From contig OY992839.1 of assembly GCA_963921425.1 (NCBI GenBank), positions 4,280,501 through 4,344,500 on the forward strand: a stretch of 64,000 nucleotides of DNA, written 5' to 3'. This DNA comes from Dryas octopetala (Eukaryota > Streptophyta > Magnoliopsida > Rosales > Rosaceae). The notes under the pieces were generated by a model that did no database searches, was not told the DNA's origin, and worked only from the letters and a program-made list of their open reading frames with translations. Of the stretch, positions 1-12,800 are shown one piece after another; position 1 is the stretch's first letter, and every line of letters begins with the position of its first letter. The translations under genes and the position numbers were made by a program.

Positions 1-173
1 TATTTGTTATCATTGGGTGATAGACTTTTTTTGCATATGGGGTAAATCATAAAGTTCTGATATGAGGTACTGCTAAAACTAATTCTTGGAAGAATTGCAT
101 ACAGTCCTCCAGAAATGTTTTTGGCTTTTGCTATTTGGAGGTATTTATTTAGATACATATCATCTCATTTCAG

Positions 174-542
174 GTGAAGTGTGCGCAAGTTCTGCTTGAG
201 GCTGGAGCAAGGGTGGATGCTCTGGATAAGAATAAAAACACGGCACTTCATTATGCAGCCGGTTATGGCAGGAAGGAATGTGTGGCACTTCTACTGGAGA
301 ATGGCGCAGCTGTGTAAGCCAACATTTTTTTTTCTTTTTCGAAATTTCATTTCAAATAATTTATTGTTTCCATATAAAATTTGACCCTGATCCACTCTAT
401 TAGGCTTAGAAGTACTTATCTTTTTGGTTTTTGGATCTGCAGCACTCTTCAGAACATGGATGGCAAAACTCCCATCGACGTTGCCAAGCTGAACAACCAA
501 AACGACGTCCTAAAGTTGCTTGAGAAGGATGCCTTTCTGTAA
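174..542 (+). CDS. AKR2: AKR2-type ankyrin-repeat protein, last two exons (5' part outside window)
   Basis: Two exons are visible, 174-313 and 443-542. They join within a Val codon (GT|C) across a GTAAGC...CAG intron. The product reads as two ankyrin repeats, with motifs such as [20 protein letters not shown] and [10 protein letters not shown], and ends LLEKDAFL then TAA. This closely matches the C-terminus I remember for Arabidopsis AKR2A/AKR2B. Those are cytosolic receptors that bind chloroplast and peroxisome membrane proteins after translation and deliver them to the organelle surface. The N-terminal PEST/C1/C2 part lies upstream of the window. The ankyrin part contacts chloroplast lipids and client proteins in the family. 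Family assignment is firm; the A/B paralogue cannot be told from this piece. Confidence 0.93.
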
Positions 543-1372
543 GTCTCAAAGTCGTCATTGTGGCATATGATACGGTTCGTGCATGTTATGCGTATGTCGT
601 TGGTTTGGAACCAATCTTCTTGGATGATCATTAGCGTGAGGATGTAATCACCACCACAACTCATGCTTTGTCTGCGTTTATCTTTACCTTTTCGGATTCC
701 TACATTGCTAGAATTTGATAGCAACCTAAACAATTTGATGGGAGACATGGAATGTGTTGTGTGCCATATGACAAGTAGCTTCATTAATACTTTGCGATTT
801 CATTTGACTCATTGTTAAATGGAAAAAAAAAAATGAAAATTAATTGCATGACTGGGATTGTAGATTCTTTTTTCTTCTTTTAAATATGCAAAATCACCAT
901 TTTTGGTGGAAGAGGATTCCAAATAATGAGTTATTTATAAAATAAAAAATAAAACATAAAACATAAGTAAGTATGAATTTTGTATCATTGTTTGAAAATA
1001 TGATAATATATTATGTTTACGTGTGATTAATTCTATATTGAATCACATGTTTCTAGAAGCTTAACTATGACTGTTCTTGAGATAATAACGCATTGTACCT
1101 AGGACCAGATCCATCCTTGGTCAGTGTTTTCTGTTCTTGGGCTTCCTCCACAAAGTACCAAAAAAACAATTATTAGAATTTTTTAGTCTTTTAAGATTTT
1201 AATGAATTCTCTCATTATATATGCAATACGAATCACAGACTAATAATAACTGGTAAGTAAACACGTTTTATATAGTAAAAAATGTCTTTTTCTGTATAAA
1301 CATATGAATATTTTCCCAATAAAAAAAATGTATGCACTGTAATTGCTCGAGTTAATTATAGTTATATTCTTT

Positions 1373-1694
1373 GAGGTTTATTATCTTTTTACACACTCTT
1401 TGGAATTTCAAAAATTATGCATACACTCCCTGAGGTTTCAAAACTATTGTATATAACCCCCAACAAGAGAAAAAAATAAATAAAATAAAAAATTTATATT
1501 GAGGTTGGACCTTACACCTGGAGTAATCTTATTAGACTATTTAACCTCTTAGCATGTTTTTTTGCATAATTTCTTATCATTTTTCGTGTTACTATAGGGA
1601 GTTATATGTAACAATTTCGTCTTATTATAAGGTGTATATATAATTGTTAAAACTTCAAAGAGTATGTGAAAAGATAATAAACCACGATTGCTCT
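1373..1694. mobile_element. Candidate MITE (short TIR DNA element)
   Basis: The two ends are inverted and imperfect. GGTTTATTATCTTTTTACAC starts near 1375, and its reverse complement (AAAAGATAATAAACC) ends near 1683. Similarity continues inward for about 90 bases on each arm, through CTCTTTG and ATATAACYCCC stretches. No transposase frame lies between the arms. I could not settle the exact ends or a target-site duplication, so the superfamily is open. Confidence 0.5.
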
Positions 1695-1834
1695 TAAAAT
1701 GTTGGCATTACAATTATGACTCTCAGTCTCTGACGTGTGAGTTGCTGGGCTGGGTGGCTGAAAACGGTTGATTCCACTTTTGGCTTACAGCAATTCATCT
1801 AAACTATTTAGGCCTAAGTCGATGCCAAAAACTT

Positions 1835-1925
1835 GTAATGATTGAAGAAAAGACAGAGGAACCGGATAAAGGTAGTTTGTTTCTTTCTTCCTTGTTCGCT
1901 GGAAAATCAACTTCTCAATAATTTG
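1835..1925. repeat. Upstream block shared with the second transporter copy
   Basis: The stretch with AGACAGAGGAACCGGATAAAG and TTCGCTGGAAAATCAACTT recurs at about 8735-8820 as AGACAGAGGAACTAGATAAGG and TTCGCTGCAAAATCAACTT. Both blocks lie upstream of a URGT copy. This suggests the tandem duplication unit started some 3 kb upstream of the first transporter and was about 6.9 kb long. Confidence 0.6.
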
Positions 1926-2929
1926 TTTTTTTGCTTATATTCAGGAAAAAAAAATGTGTGAATATATATAAAGTAATTAATTGTATTTTTCCCTGATGAA
2001 AATTCGATTATTGGCATCCAATCGAATTCCAATTTTCCATTACAGGGAACTGGAAGCCTTTGAAAAAATATATATATTTTTTTGTATGTTTGATTTATTA
2101 GGTTCCCACATTCTTAAGCAAAATATAAGAAATTCACGTGTTCCTATAAGAGAAGTAGAAAATCAAGGTTGGTTTTTTTTTTTTTATTATACTCAAAGCG
2201 TATTAGATTAATAGTATTTGTTTCGGTCATGGGTTTTATTTTTTATTTTTTAATAGTATTATGTCCCTTATTGTAGGCATGGATTTAAGTGTTCTATTAC
2301 TAAAGCTATAAGCCTCAGGTAGTGGGTTTAGATTGTGGAATAAGAAAATTAACTTTTGTTTATTTGTATGAAAATCAACTCTAATAGTAAAGAGTGTTTA
2401 TGGTGTTCATATAATTGTCAAATCACTAAAGTTTAAATAATGATTGACTAGATGGATTACACACCATGTGTGTGATAGAATTTAGGGAAAAAGTGGGATA
2501 GAAGTTAGGGAGAAAGTGGGTTGAGTCATGAGTGGAATACAAAATGAATTGGATGAAATTACAATAGTGTCTTCGGATGAGTTTAGTGAGGGTGCATAGG
2601 ATAAAGGTAATGAGTAGATTAGATTTAGGATTCAATTTCCTCCGATGTAAAAAGAAATTATAATAGTGTCTTTAACCAATGTTTACCAAAACTAATGTTT
2701 TTGAGGGACATGTGTAGTGTCTTGTAGGTGGAGAAAATGTAGGATATATTGTGAAGGTCAAAATATGTTTGTAATCCTTATTGTTTGAGTTAAGTTTTAC
2801 TTTTGTAATTTCAATTGTATCAATTTCATCTATGTAATTTTTTAATAGTTACAAAATTTAAAATATACCCTTAATTCAATCAATTTATTCGAGATAAATA
2901 GCATATGTCATGCAGGAGTTGGTGTATTT

Positions 2930-3125
2930 TGAGTTTTTTAAGTAGTGTAGCTTCATCACCACATCTTCCTTTGAGATCAACTTCCTCTTGGAGATAAGAC
3001 TTAAATGCATACTGCTTGCCAGAAGAAATCTCAGTGCACAAATTAGTAGTCCCAAATTGTCCCTGTCCTAATTTATGACCCAACGTGTAAAGATCATGAA
3101 TGTTAGCAGTTTTATGATCCAAAAT
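2930..3125 (-). pseudogene. Calcium-dependent protein kinase (CDPK) N-lobe fragment
   Basis: The minus strand encodes DLYTLGHKLGQGQFGTTNLC followed by TEISSGKQYAFKS. This is the linker and glycine-rich loop of a plant CDPK kinase domain. After KS the CDPK reading (ISKRKLISKEDV) continues only in another frame, consistent with one extra base. The usual Cys in YACKS is Phe. The rest of the kinase lobe, the autoinhibitor and the EF hands are absent nearby. It looks like a stranded exon fragment, not an expressed gene. Family identification is strong from the loop motif. Confidence 0.85.
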
Positions 3126-3890
3126 AATAAGTTTGGTTATCAGCACTTTGCCTCATGGGGTGTCATTCCTGGGACTAATGAGGATTATAAGTGCAAAGCT
3201 GCGAAATAGTTGGGTCCTCCACAAATATCTAAAAGGGATGCCGGGTCAAACGGGTAAGACTAAAAATGAAAACTCAAGATTTTTCTGGGGACGGAAATGA
3301 GAATTTGCAAAACGTGGGTTGCTTCTAAAGTTCTAATCAATTTCTCACTTGTGGGTCCTTTTTCTCAGATCTGTTACATGCCTACTAAAAAACTCCATTA
3401 AACGCGTGAATTTGCATTTCAACACTGAAACACGTAAAGGCAAATCTGGAGTGTCTCCGCTGTTTTGTTAGTACTTATTGGAGGAACGTCTCGCATTCTC
3501 ACTTCACCTCTGTTTATCTATTCTTTTCTTTTTTTGGAAAAAAGGAAAAGAAGAAAGAGACTTTGAAATAATGAGAAAGGAAAGTGGAAAACTTTAATCA
3601 TATCCAAATCACCTCCTATAGGCTATAACTTCCTTGATTTACTTAATTGATAAATCCCCTTCTTCTCTCCCTTCATTATTTTCCGTGAATTTTTCTGTTG
3701 ACTTATATGTACGTACCTTATTAGCTGTAGCATTGTCGTAAAAATAATATAGAATTCCGCATCTTATGAAAAACACTAAATGAGATTTTAAGTATCTAAA
3801 TTTTATCAAATCTGATAAAAGAGTGAGTCAGTGAAATTTTTCTCAAAATAATTCCAATATGATTGGAAAAAGGGAAATGAGTAAATACTA

Positions 3891-4582
3891 AGGCTTCGTT
3901 TGAGATTGCGGTGGAGGACCCAAAAGCTGTTGTGGATGACAATTCTCAATCACCTATAGCAGTTTTGGTGTTTGGTAAAAAAATAAAAAACTGCTTGACC
4001 CCACAATTCTCAACTTCCCACAGCAAAAACAGAAAGTAGGTTTCTAGGTGCTTTTGAAAGCTGCAGTGAATCACAACAATAATGAATATTTTATTTTACC
4101 CATAATACCCTTATTGATTTTTATAATTTTTATTTGTTTATTTTAAATTAAAAAATATATCCAGTGTTAATTATATTTTATATTGTGATAATTAATTATT
4201 ATACTTTATTTGTATGATTAAAATTATAATATACCTAAAAAAATAATAGGCATACTTATTTAATAATGTTGTTCTTAAAAAAATTAATGCTAATAAAAAT
4301 TTGTAGCCACAAATTTAAAAATAAGTAAAAAAAAACATTTTTGTTTTACCAAACAAATAAGTGAAAGACACTTTCAACATCATGTTCATTTTAGTAATTA
4401 TACACAGTCACAATATTTTTACATTAACATTTACCAAACACTTTAATACTGTTTTTTGCATTCACAAAATTTTTGAAAACATAATTTACCAAACACTCAA
4501 CTGCTTTACTTTACAGCTGACTTTACTTCACAGTTATTTTACTTCACATCTGTTTTTCCTCACAGCAATACCAAACTGTCCT
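3891..4582. mobile_element. Candidate non-autonomous TIR element (hAT-like)
   Basis: The left end is AGGCTTCGTTTGAGATTGCG. The right end read inward is AGGACAGTTTGGTATTGCTG. These are imperfect terminal inverted repeats. The CCAAAC/GTTTGG motif recurs many times inside, as is common in small plant hAT derivatives. It is about 690 bp with no transposase. No clear 8-bp target duplication was found, so boundaries and class are tentative. Confidence 0.45.
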
Positions 4583-4837
4583 AAATCATCCCCACTTACT
4601 TAAATAGTTAAATTTGATTATTAATGGTCAATAATTAATAATTAATCCTTTATATTTATTAATTGTAATGGAGGTGAGGCCATGAGGGTAACATGCTGGA
4701 TTGCTGAGAGAGACAGCAAAAGCAAAAGAAAAGGAATATGAAGCCAGACAATATAGCCTAGCCTTTCGACCAAAAAAAAAAATTATAGCCTAGCCTTCTC
4801 TTTTGTCATTTTATATTGGTTTTTGCCTTGTCCATCT

Positions 4838-4844
4838 TATAAAA
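4838..4844 (+). promoter_or_regulatory. TATA box of URGT copy 1
   Basis: TATAAAA lies about 210 bases upstream of the ATG at 5052. An equivalent TATAAAACTC lies upstream of the second transporter copy at 9680-9686, so the element was duplicated with the gene. Confidence 0.6.
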
Positions 4845-5051
4845 CTCGAACTCTCTCTGCCTGCCGGAGAAGAGCTGAGTGAGTGCTTTGCATATAGCGG
4901 CCTGCACTCTGTCTTCTTTGGTTGTCCACCTCTCCCCTCTTTATAATATACACACAAATAAACAAAACCCCAAAAGAAAAGATCCAAAGAAATTAGGAGG
5001 GTAAGAGAGAATTTGGGTTTTGGGTTTACTCATCAGCTTGGAATTGCAGAA

Positions 5052-6977
5052 ATGGAGAAGGAAAAGAAGTCTCCAGTGTCAGATGTGGGAGCTTGGGGCA
5101 TGAATATTGTGAGCTCTGTGGGCATTATCATGGCCAACAAGCAGCTCATGTCCCCCCACGGCTTTGCTTTTGGCTTTGGTCAGTTCCTCTTCTTCTTCTT
5201 CTCCTTTAATCTATTTCCTGTGCTGTTTCTTTTGTTTTAGTTTCAGATCTGGAGTAGACATCTCAATTTCATAATTCATTTTCACTTCTCATCACCATTA
5301 ATGGGTTGAAAGCATTTACCTTTATTGTCTTTCAATGAATTTTGGGTTTCTTTCTTCTTTCCTGAATTCCTTAATTTTCATCAGCTTCATCTAATTGACT
5401 AATTTAATGACCTGAATAGGTGGTAGAAATTTGCAGTCTTGCAGATGCCATTATTCTGAGGATGAACCCCATTTTCTCATTTTTGTTTTGTTGATTTATT
5501 GTTTTTGGCCACTTATTTGATACAGAAGGATCCAAAATTCATTTTAATTCCAATTAAATATTCCATGTGCGCTTGGACTCATTATTCAACTCATGGTCAC
5601 TTGGTCAGCTTTTGTTCTGGCCAGCCTTTTTTGACTTATCATCATCCACTGTAGTGCTATGCGTATGATGGTCCCATTGAAGGTGTTTGCTAGAACACGC
5701 CTATGGTCACACAGACATAATTGAGTTCTTTGGTAAATTGGTTTTTCCTGCAATTGATGAAATTTTATTCTTTACAGCTACAAGTTTGACTGGCTTCCAC
5801 TTCTCTGTTACTGCATTGGTTGGCCTGGTGTCAAATGCCACCGGTTACTCTGCATCAAAGCATGTTCCTTTATGGGAACTTATTTGGTTCTCACTTGTAG
5901 CCAATGCTTCCATCACTGGGATGAACTTGAGCCTCATGCTTAACTCTGTTGGATTTTATCAGGTGCATATATCAGTTTATTAGTCTTACCATTTTCTTTT
6001 GAAGCACAATTAGGCTCAATTACTCATCTGACCTTCTTCATTGGTATTATGGTGCAGATATCAAAGTTGAGCATGATTCCTGTGGTATGTGTGTTGGAAT
6101 GGATTCTCCATGGAAAACAGTTTTCAAGGGAAGTCAAGATAGCTGTGGCAGTGGTGGTTGTAGGTGTGGGTATATGTACAGTCACTGATGTGAAAGTCAA
6201 TGCTAAAGGCTTTATCTGTGCTTGTGTGGCCATCTTGTGTACATCTTTGCAACAAATTGTGCGTATTTCTCAAATTTTCTCCTCCTTTTGATTATATACA
6301 TACCATTACTCTGAGTGTAGGCATAACAACCTTGAAATGATTGCTGATCTGGGACTTTCTTGTTCTTTGAGTAACAGTCAATAGGTTCCCTACAGAAGAA
6401 ATACTCAATAGGCTCTTTTGAATTGCTCAGCAAGACAGCTCCAATCCAAGCTCTCTCCCTTCTTATTCTCGGTCCATTCATCGATTACTTTCTTACTGGC
6501 AAACTTCTTTTAGATTACAAATTGTCTACTGGTGCATTTGTAAGTGCTTCTTATGCAGCCTATTTGATCTTAATCTGCTTATGAGTTTATGAGGAAACAT
6601 ATTTCTAATGATCTTCTGTGCAATGTGTGCAGTTTTTCATACTACTCTCATGCTCCCTAGCAGTATTCTGCAACATCAGCCAGTACCTCTGCATCGGACG
6701 ATTCTCAGCAGTCTCATTCCAGGTTTTAGGCCACATGAAAACAGTATGTGTCCTGACATTGGGGTGGCTACTCTTTGATTCAGAGCTCACATTTAAAAAT
6801 TGCCTTGGAATGGCTCTTGCTGTTCTTGGCATGGTAGTGTACAGTTGGGCTGTGGAGGCTGAGAAGCAATCCAAGGTCCTCCCTAGTACTATGTCAGAAG
6901 AGGATCTGAAACCCTTGAAGGAGGGAATAGCAGAGAGTCCATTGAAAGAAGCGGAGTTTGGCGAGTCTAAAGCATAG
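5052..6977 (+). CDS. UDP-rhamnose/UDP-galactose transporter (URGT-type nucleotide-sugar transporter)
   Basis: The five exons are 5052-5178, 5778-5962, 6058-6258, 6378-6539 and 6633-6977, together 339 aa. The protein is a multi-membrane drug/metabolite-transporter-fold protein of the plant URGT clade. It starts MEKEKKSPVSDVGAWGMNIV and carries SSVGIIMANKQLM, NSVGFYQISKLSMIPVVC, GSLQKKYSIGSFELLSKTAP and FQVLGHMKTVCVLTLGWLL. The family sits in the Golgi membrane and exchanges UDP-rhamnose or UDP-galactose for UMP to feed cell-wall polysaccharide synthesis. The polar C-terminal tail (about 40 residues after SWAVEAEKQ) faces the cytosol in this family. The ATG is chosen because family members start MEKEKK. 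All splice sites are canonical. Which URGT number it matches, and its exact sugar preference, cannot be told from sequence alone. Confidence 0.92.
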
Positions 6978-9782
6978 GTTACCGTTATTTTCTCAGGGCA
7001 AAAGCATTTTCTTGGATTCAGTTTATGTTCTCTTCATTAATCTATGCTACAGAAACATCTGAGATAAGCACATGGCTTTGACATTCATCTGCTCATCCAG
7101 CACAGGCTTTTTACACCATCTAATTCTATTTATTCACAAAAATGTTTAATTTTTTTTTCTCTATTTATTTTGGCAGAAAGCAATTAATAATGATGTTTAG
7201 GCTGAACCATTTTGTGGATGGTTGTAAAAATATTTTGTATATGCACTTCAGTATTGAGAGAAAAAGTACAATTAATGCTTTATTTCTTTGTTCATTGAGT
7301 TGTAGCCAATATTTGGAGTAATCATTTGTGGATGGATGCACTAATTCTTGAAGGGCATGCCCTACGCTGCATTTTCTTACCATGAGGCGGGTCTCAAGTT
7401 TTGTGGGTCCTATCTCATTGTGAGAAGATGCTCTATCCCATGCCTCTCATAGAAAGTCTCTTACAACCTGTCTATATACCTCAGGCTTTAAAATAAACTC
7501 ATAATATGTGTGGTCATCATCTTCGATGGTAATTTTATGCTATAAACTTGTGTAAATTATAAAACATGTTAATTATGCGAAGCTGTACTTTTTTTTTTTT
7601 TTTGGGCAAGGGATGCGAAGCTGTACTTGAACACTAAAATTTCAGCCAATTTTGAAGAGGAAAAGTGATCAGCAATTTTGTACTTTCTAACCATCGCCTT
7701 TTGACATGAGTTCGTTACTCGTTAGTGTCCAGTTATACACTTTACCTTACACTCAGTTGTCGGCTGCCTGAATTCTTTGTTGCTCTAAAAAGTAATAAAT
7801 AAATAAACAATTAAAAGAGTCAGAATACATGTGAATGCCCGTATCTAAATTTATTGCTTTTAATTTAGGAATAATTGAATCTAAAGAATATTTATCAGAA
7901 TATGCCTGTACTATTTGCTGGCTAGTCACTTTTAATATTAATTGTATTGAGGGCGGAATTTCGAGTCGATTCTATTTTTGGATCTACAAGGGATTCAACT
8001 ATTCAAGCTAGTAGTACCGTGATAATGCTAGTAAGGCAATTCGAGATTGAGTGGCTACCATACATGTACACCAGCTAGTCAGCTACATTTTGACCACATC
8101 TTAGATTTATCGCAATAAATCCTTATATAATATATAAATATCAAGTAAATTTTCATGTAACAAGTGTATACGACTATTGTATTTATCTTTCTCATTACGT
8201 GTTAGGTCACGTGATGAAAGAGATAGACACATAGACTACATACAGACTACATACACTCGTGATAGGTAATTATTTTTCCTTTTATGAGAAATGTATATAA
8301 ATTGAAGTTTCAGACACGTTTTTTTATTTTCTTTAACGAATTTATGTAGGGGAGAATTGAGTTTATCCATTGATAATTTCTTTAAAGTGGGGATAAGATA
8401 TTCAATGAGTCTCAAGGAGGCAGCTAAGATAGGCAGCTGGTTATATTTTCCCGCCCCAGGAGAAAAATTTCTGGATCTGCCAATGATACTCATCATGGTT
8501 GAGAAAAGCTCACTATTCTCTTCATTATCAAATGTCACCAAAACCAGGAACAAATGAAGTAGAATTAGAAACTTGATTTTGTGAAAATGGGAATGCCAAT
8601 TTCATCTGCATCCATCGATGACGTCCCTTTCTGAATGCAGTTGTGAAATCACCATTGTTGGTGAGCCTCAATATTCCAAAAAGCAAACACCCTAAATCTC
8701 TATCCCCTGCAACTCTCTGTGTTCTTATCTTCATTCAAGAAGAGACAGAGGAACTAGATAAGGTACAGATAGTTTTTGTACTTCTTTCATGTTCGCTGCA
8801 AAATCAACTTTAATTGCGACTTACAGTTTCTTACTTGCTTCCTAATTACCTAAGAAATGAGAGAACAGTAATCAAATAGAAATTTGATTATGATATCGAT
8901 CTAATCCAATTACACATAAACCCTTTATAGAAAATGTACTAGATTCATGCACTGAATTTGCAATCCAGAAAATGAAAGATGAAGTTATTTCAGTACTTTT
9001 TAATAAAATAAAAAAAGGAGAAAGTGACAATGGTGAAGTGAATAACAAGTTTAGACTTTGGATTTGTCAACGTGTATAAAGAGATCTAAGGAAACGTGTA
9101 CAAAAAGAAAGGTACTATATAATGAAATGGATCTCTTATCAGATATTTCAAAATTTGTATATTCAAATATAATTTCATCACCTAGTTAATAATGCTAAAT
9201 TACAGTCTTAAATGTTACATTGTCATATTGTCTGGCAAGAGAATATTATTTAATATATAGTTATACACACACAAACATCAACGGCAATGTTTTCGTGTTT
9301 GATAATGTAAAAATGTTATATTTTCAAATCATTAATCAAATTTATAATTAATCTTGTGAAATCATAATCATACATGAATATGAATATACGGTCTTAATTG
9401 AAAGTTTAACAATAAAACAAGACAAAGACAACTAAAAAAAATAATAATTCCAAGAACAAAGATGGGGGTATTAATTAATGATCCCTACCCAAAAGATGGG
9501 GTGCATAAATTTATTTGATTAATGATCACTAATTATGATATTTATTAATTAGATAAAGAGATGAATGAGAGAAACATGCAGCTGGTTGCTGAGAGGGAGA
9601 GAGGAAAAGCGAAAGAAAGGAATATGAAGGCTGCAGCCAATAATATCATATGCATGCATGTTTTTTGCCCTGTCTCTGTTATAAAACTCAAGCACTACTT
9701 ACTCCACTGGGGCTCTGCCTCTGCAGAGGAGTTAACTAAGTGATAATCAAGGAATTAAAGAGAGCATTTGGAATATTTGCAA
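6978..9782. other. Spacer between the two transporter copies
   Basis: This contains the URGT 3' UTR and AT-rich DNA. From about 8735 it contains material duplicated from upstream of copy 1. The region just before 9783 (TATA at 9680-9686, then GGAATTAAAGAGAGCATTTG) is the promoter of copy 2 and is itself copied again near 19030-19070. No further gene is seen. Confidence 0.55.
9680..9686 (+). promoter_or_regulatory. TATA box of URGT copy 2
   Basis: TATAAAA, about 100 bases upstream of the ATG at 9783. The flanking TATAAAACTC matches the TATA region of copy 1. Confidence 0.5.
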
Positions 9783-11668
9783 ATGGAGATCAAGGAGAGA
9801 AAATCATCTTTTGAAGTGTGTGATTTAGGAGCATGGTGTATGAATGTTGTGAGCTCGGGGGGCATTGTCATGGCTAACAGGCAGCTCATGTCCCCCCATG
9901 GCTTTGCTTTCGCCTTTGATCGGTTATTCGTCTAGCTAGATTCTTCATTTTTAACATCATTTAGTCATGAGTTAGTGCCATAAAATATGATTATTATTAT
10001 CATTAAACCTTGAAAATGATTTCATTTCAATACAATAAAGGGATTTTTGATTCATCACTTTTGTAATTGCCATTATTTAATCTCCATATTCTATCCCATG
10101 AAATTTATTGCATTACAAGTGTGCATAACATTAGGGATCGATGAAGTATAGTGGGACCAGATTAACTAATCAAATTATATGGTAGCTAATGTATCGATTA
10201 ACAACTGATCATAATATTAGATTGTAACAAATACACATTAACGCACATAATATATGTTATCCTCATAAAGAGTGGTCTCCATAAGTACATAACATTACTC
10301 AGATGAGGATCACAAATCACTATATATGGTACAATTGCAGTGCCAAATAGCTTAACAGAAAACATATATAAAACTATTTTTACAACATTTTTTCTATCAC
10401 ATTGGTATCATATATTTATGGATGTGAGAGCAAACAAATTAGGATCTCATTAGAGATGTTTGCAAGAGCATATATTTAGTAATTAACTTGCTTAATTTCC
10501 TGCAGCTACAACTTTGTGTAGCTTCCACTATTCTGTGACCACATTGGTTTGTTTGGCGTCAAATGCCGCTGGTTACTCTGCACCGAAGCATGTTCCTCTG
10601 TGGGAGCTTCTTCGGTTCTCAATTGTAGCCAATGCCTCAATCATTGGGATGAACTTCATCCTCATGCTAAACTCTCCAGGATTTTTTCAGGTGCATATGT
10701 CATTTTGTTGGTCCTAACTATGATATTAGTACTCCACGCGAGTGTAAGCGACTGTAAGTCATTGATATGTGTAAATACTACAGTCAGAGTTAGTCATACA
10801 CACATCAACAGCTAATAGTCGCTTATAAATCTTAAGGCTAGATATTCACTGCCAATATGGGATTACAGATCTCCAACACTAACTGGTATTATGGTGTGTA
10901 GATATCGAAGTTGAGCTTGATTCCTGTGGTGTGTGTGATGGAATGGATTCTTCATGAGAAACAATTTTCAAGGAAAGCCAAGATGGCTGTGGCAATGGTG
11001 GTTAAAGGTGTGAGTATCTGCACAGTGACTGAAGTGAAAGTAAATGCTAAAGGTTTCCTCTGTTCTTGTGTGGTTGTCTTGTGTACATCCTTGCAACAAA
11101 TTGTGTGTATCACTCAAATTCCTCCTCCTTCCTTTGGATTATATTTACTATGAATGTGACTCTGACTTCGTGTTCTATTTTTTCTTCTTCTTTTTTTTTT
11201 TTTTTTTCCCTGAGGAACAGTTAATAGGGTCTTTACAGAAGAAATACTCAATGGGGTCTTTTGAATTGCTCAGCAAGACAGCTCCAGTACAAGCTCTCTC
11301 CCTTCTTGTTCTTGGTCCATTCGTTGATTACTACCTTACTGGCAAACTATCAAGTTATAAGTTGTCTTCTGGTGCATTTGTAAGTCCTTATGTACTCTCT
11401 CAAATTTCCTTTTTTGCATGCTTGTAGCCTATTTGATCTTCTTGTGTTCTTCTGACGTTCTAATGAAGTTGTGCTAGATATGCATCGTCGACTTAATATA
11501 CATTAATTGATAGCACATTCCCTAACAGTTTAAACTTTTAAGCTCTAGTGATTACCTAACACGATATTAGAACATTAGTTTGCAAAATGTCCTGCTTTCA
11601 AAACCATCAATTCCCATTTCCCACGTTTATGCTGGTTTGCATTTTTTTGGCTCTTCACGTGCAGAATA

Positions 11669-12218
11669 TGTAAGTTTAACTTTGTACATCTAAAATACAC
11701 ACACACACAGCCAAACAAATATGTTGTTCAATGTATGGTTATTCTATAAGCACAATAAACACAAGTTACTGACCTGATGATGCCATGGTGATTGCAGGGG
11801 ATAAGCAGCAAACAAGATGCACGCCAAGTGCTTGTCTGTTAGTCTGAGTGCACCAGTCTTCCAACCAACACAGTCCTTGAAAAGCTTCACTCGAGAGGGG
11901 CAGTGGTCTAAATGCTTGGTCAGTCTGTGTGGTCAGGGACCTGTGCTATATATAGGGTCTTGATTTCGAGTGTCCTCCCACTAAGGTAACTCTTATCAAT
12001 CCTAGTTAGACTCCTATATAAAGACTTGCTTATGATTGTGTCCAGCTGTTAGCTAATAGCATAAACAACTAAGTAATCCTAGTTCATATAGGTTTAGGAT
12101 ACCTAATGAATTATGAACTAGTTCTGTATTGATGTGAACTCCTGTTACTTGCTTCTCAAGTTTAGCATTTAGTTGATTATCCAAATAGGACAATACCAAA
12201 GTCCATAAGGGTCTTACA
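11669..12218 (-). repeat. Copia LTR, 3' LTR in element orientation
   Basis: 550-bp direct repeat with 17705-18254. It has TG...CA ends, carries TATATATAGG-type promoter-like sequence and lies next to the purine-rich tract. Confidence 0.95.
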
Positions 12219-12800
12219 TTCTCCCACTTGGACTGGTATTGTTCTTAATCGACCGATTCACTAATAATTCAGTAAGTAACCTGTAGATGCGCTGGAGTGA
12301 TCAACCATACTCTAACTTAGACCAACTTAGTCAAGACATAAATCCTTGAACATTAGACCATGAGAGGTACTCGGACAACTGTTGTCTGAACAACTCATAA
12401 TCATTAATGTCCAACCTTATATCTCACCTTAGTCATTACTGGACATAAGAATGAAATGAGTTTGCAAAGCTGATAACAATTCTGAAATTTGCAAACTTGG
12501 TCCTAATGTATGTATTGCGAAACTAGATGCAATACTCTTAACTTTTTAATAAGATAGCTGTAGATAGACAAAGTGATGCATAATCATTATTTATGGTATG
12601 CATGCTTATACCAGATTATGCAACTGTATTTGCATATTATCTTCGAAAAAACATAAACTGAAAATTAAAACAAATTTCTATTGTTAATAAATCAAGCTTA
12701 CAAACTGAAAATTATGATAGCTTAATTTCTAAAATTCATAACACTAAACCTGTAAGAAAACAGCACCAGTAATAAACATAGAAAATAACTCCCACTCTTC

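Larger units (their letters stand above)
543..2929. other. Intergenic region downstream of AKR2
   Basis: This holds the AKR2 3' UTR, then AT-rich DNA. It contains a small inverted-repeat element (1373-1694) and a block near 1835-1925 that recurs at about 8735-8820. Short open frames here have no recognisable domains. No gene is supported. Confidence 0.6.
3126..5051. other. Spacer and promoter region upstream of URGT copy 1
   Basis: AT-rich DNA with a candidate DNA-transposon remnant at 3891-4582, followed by the transporter promoter. Part of 4655-4760 matches 9555-9640 upstream of the second transporter copy, for example AAAGRAAAGGAATATGAAG. No other gene is seen. Confidence 0.55.

Noticed and set aside
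449-784. Minus-strand open frame of 111 codons
   Set aside because: It overlaps the last AKR2 exon and 3' UTR in antisense and has no recognisable domain.
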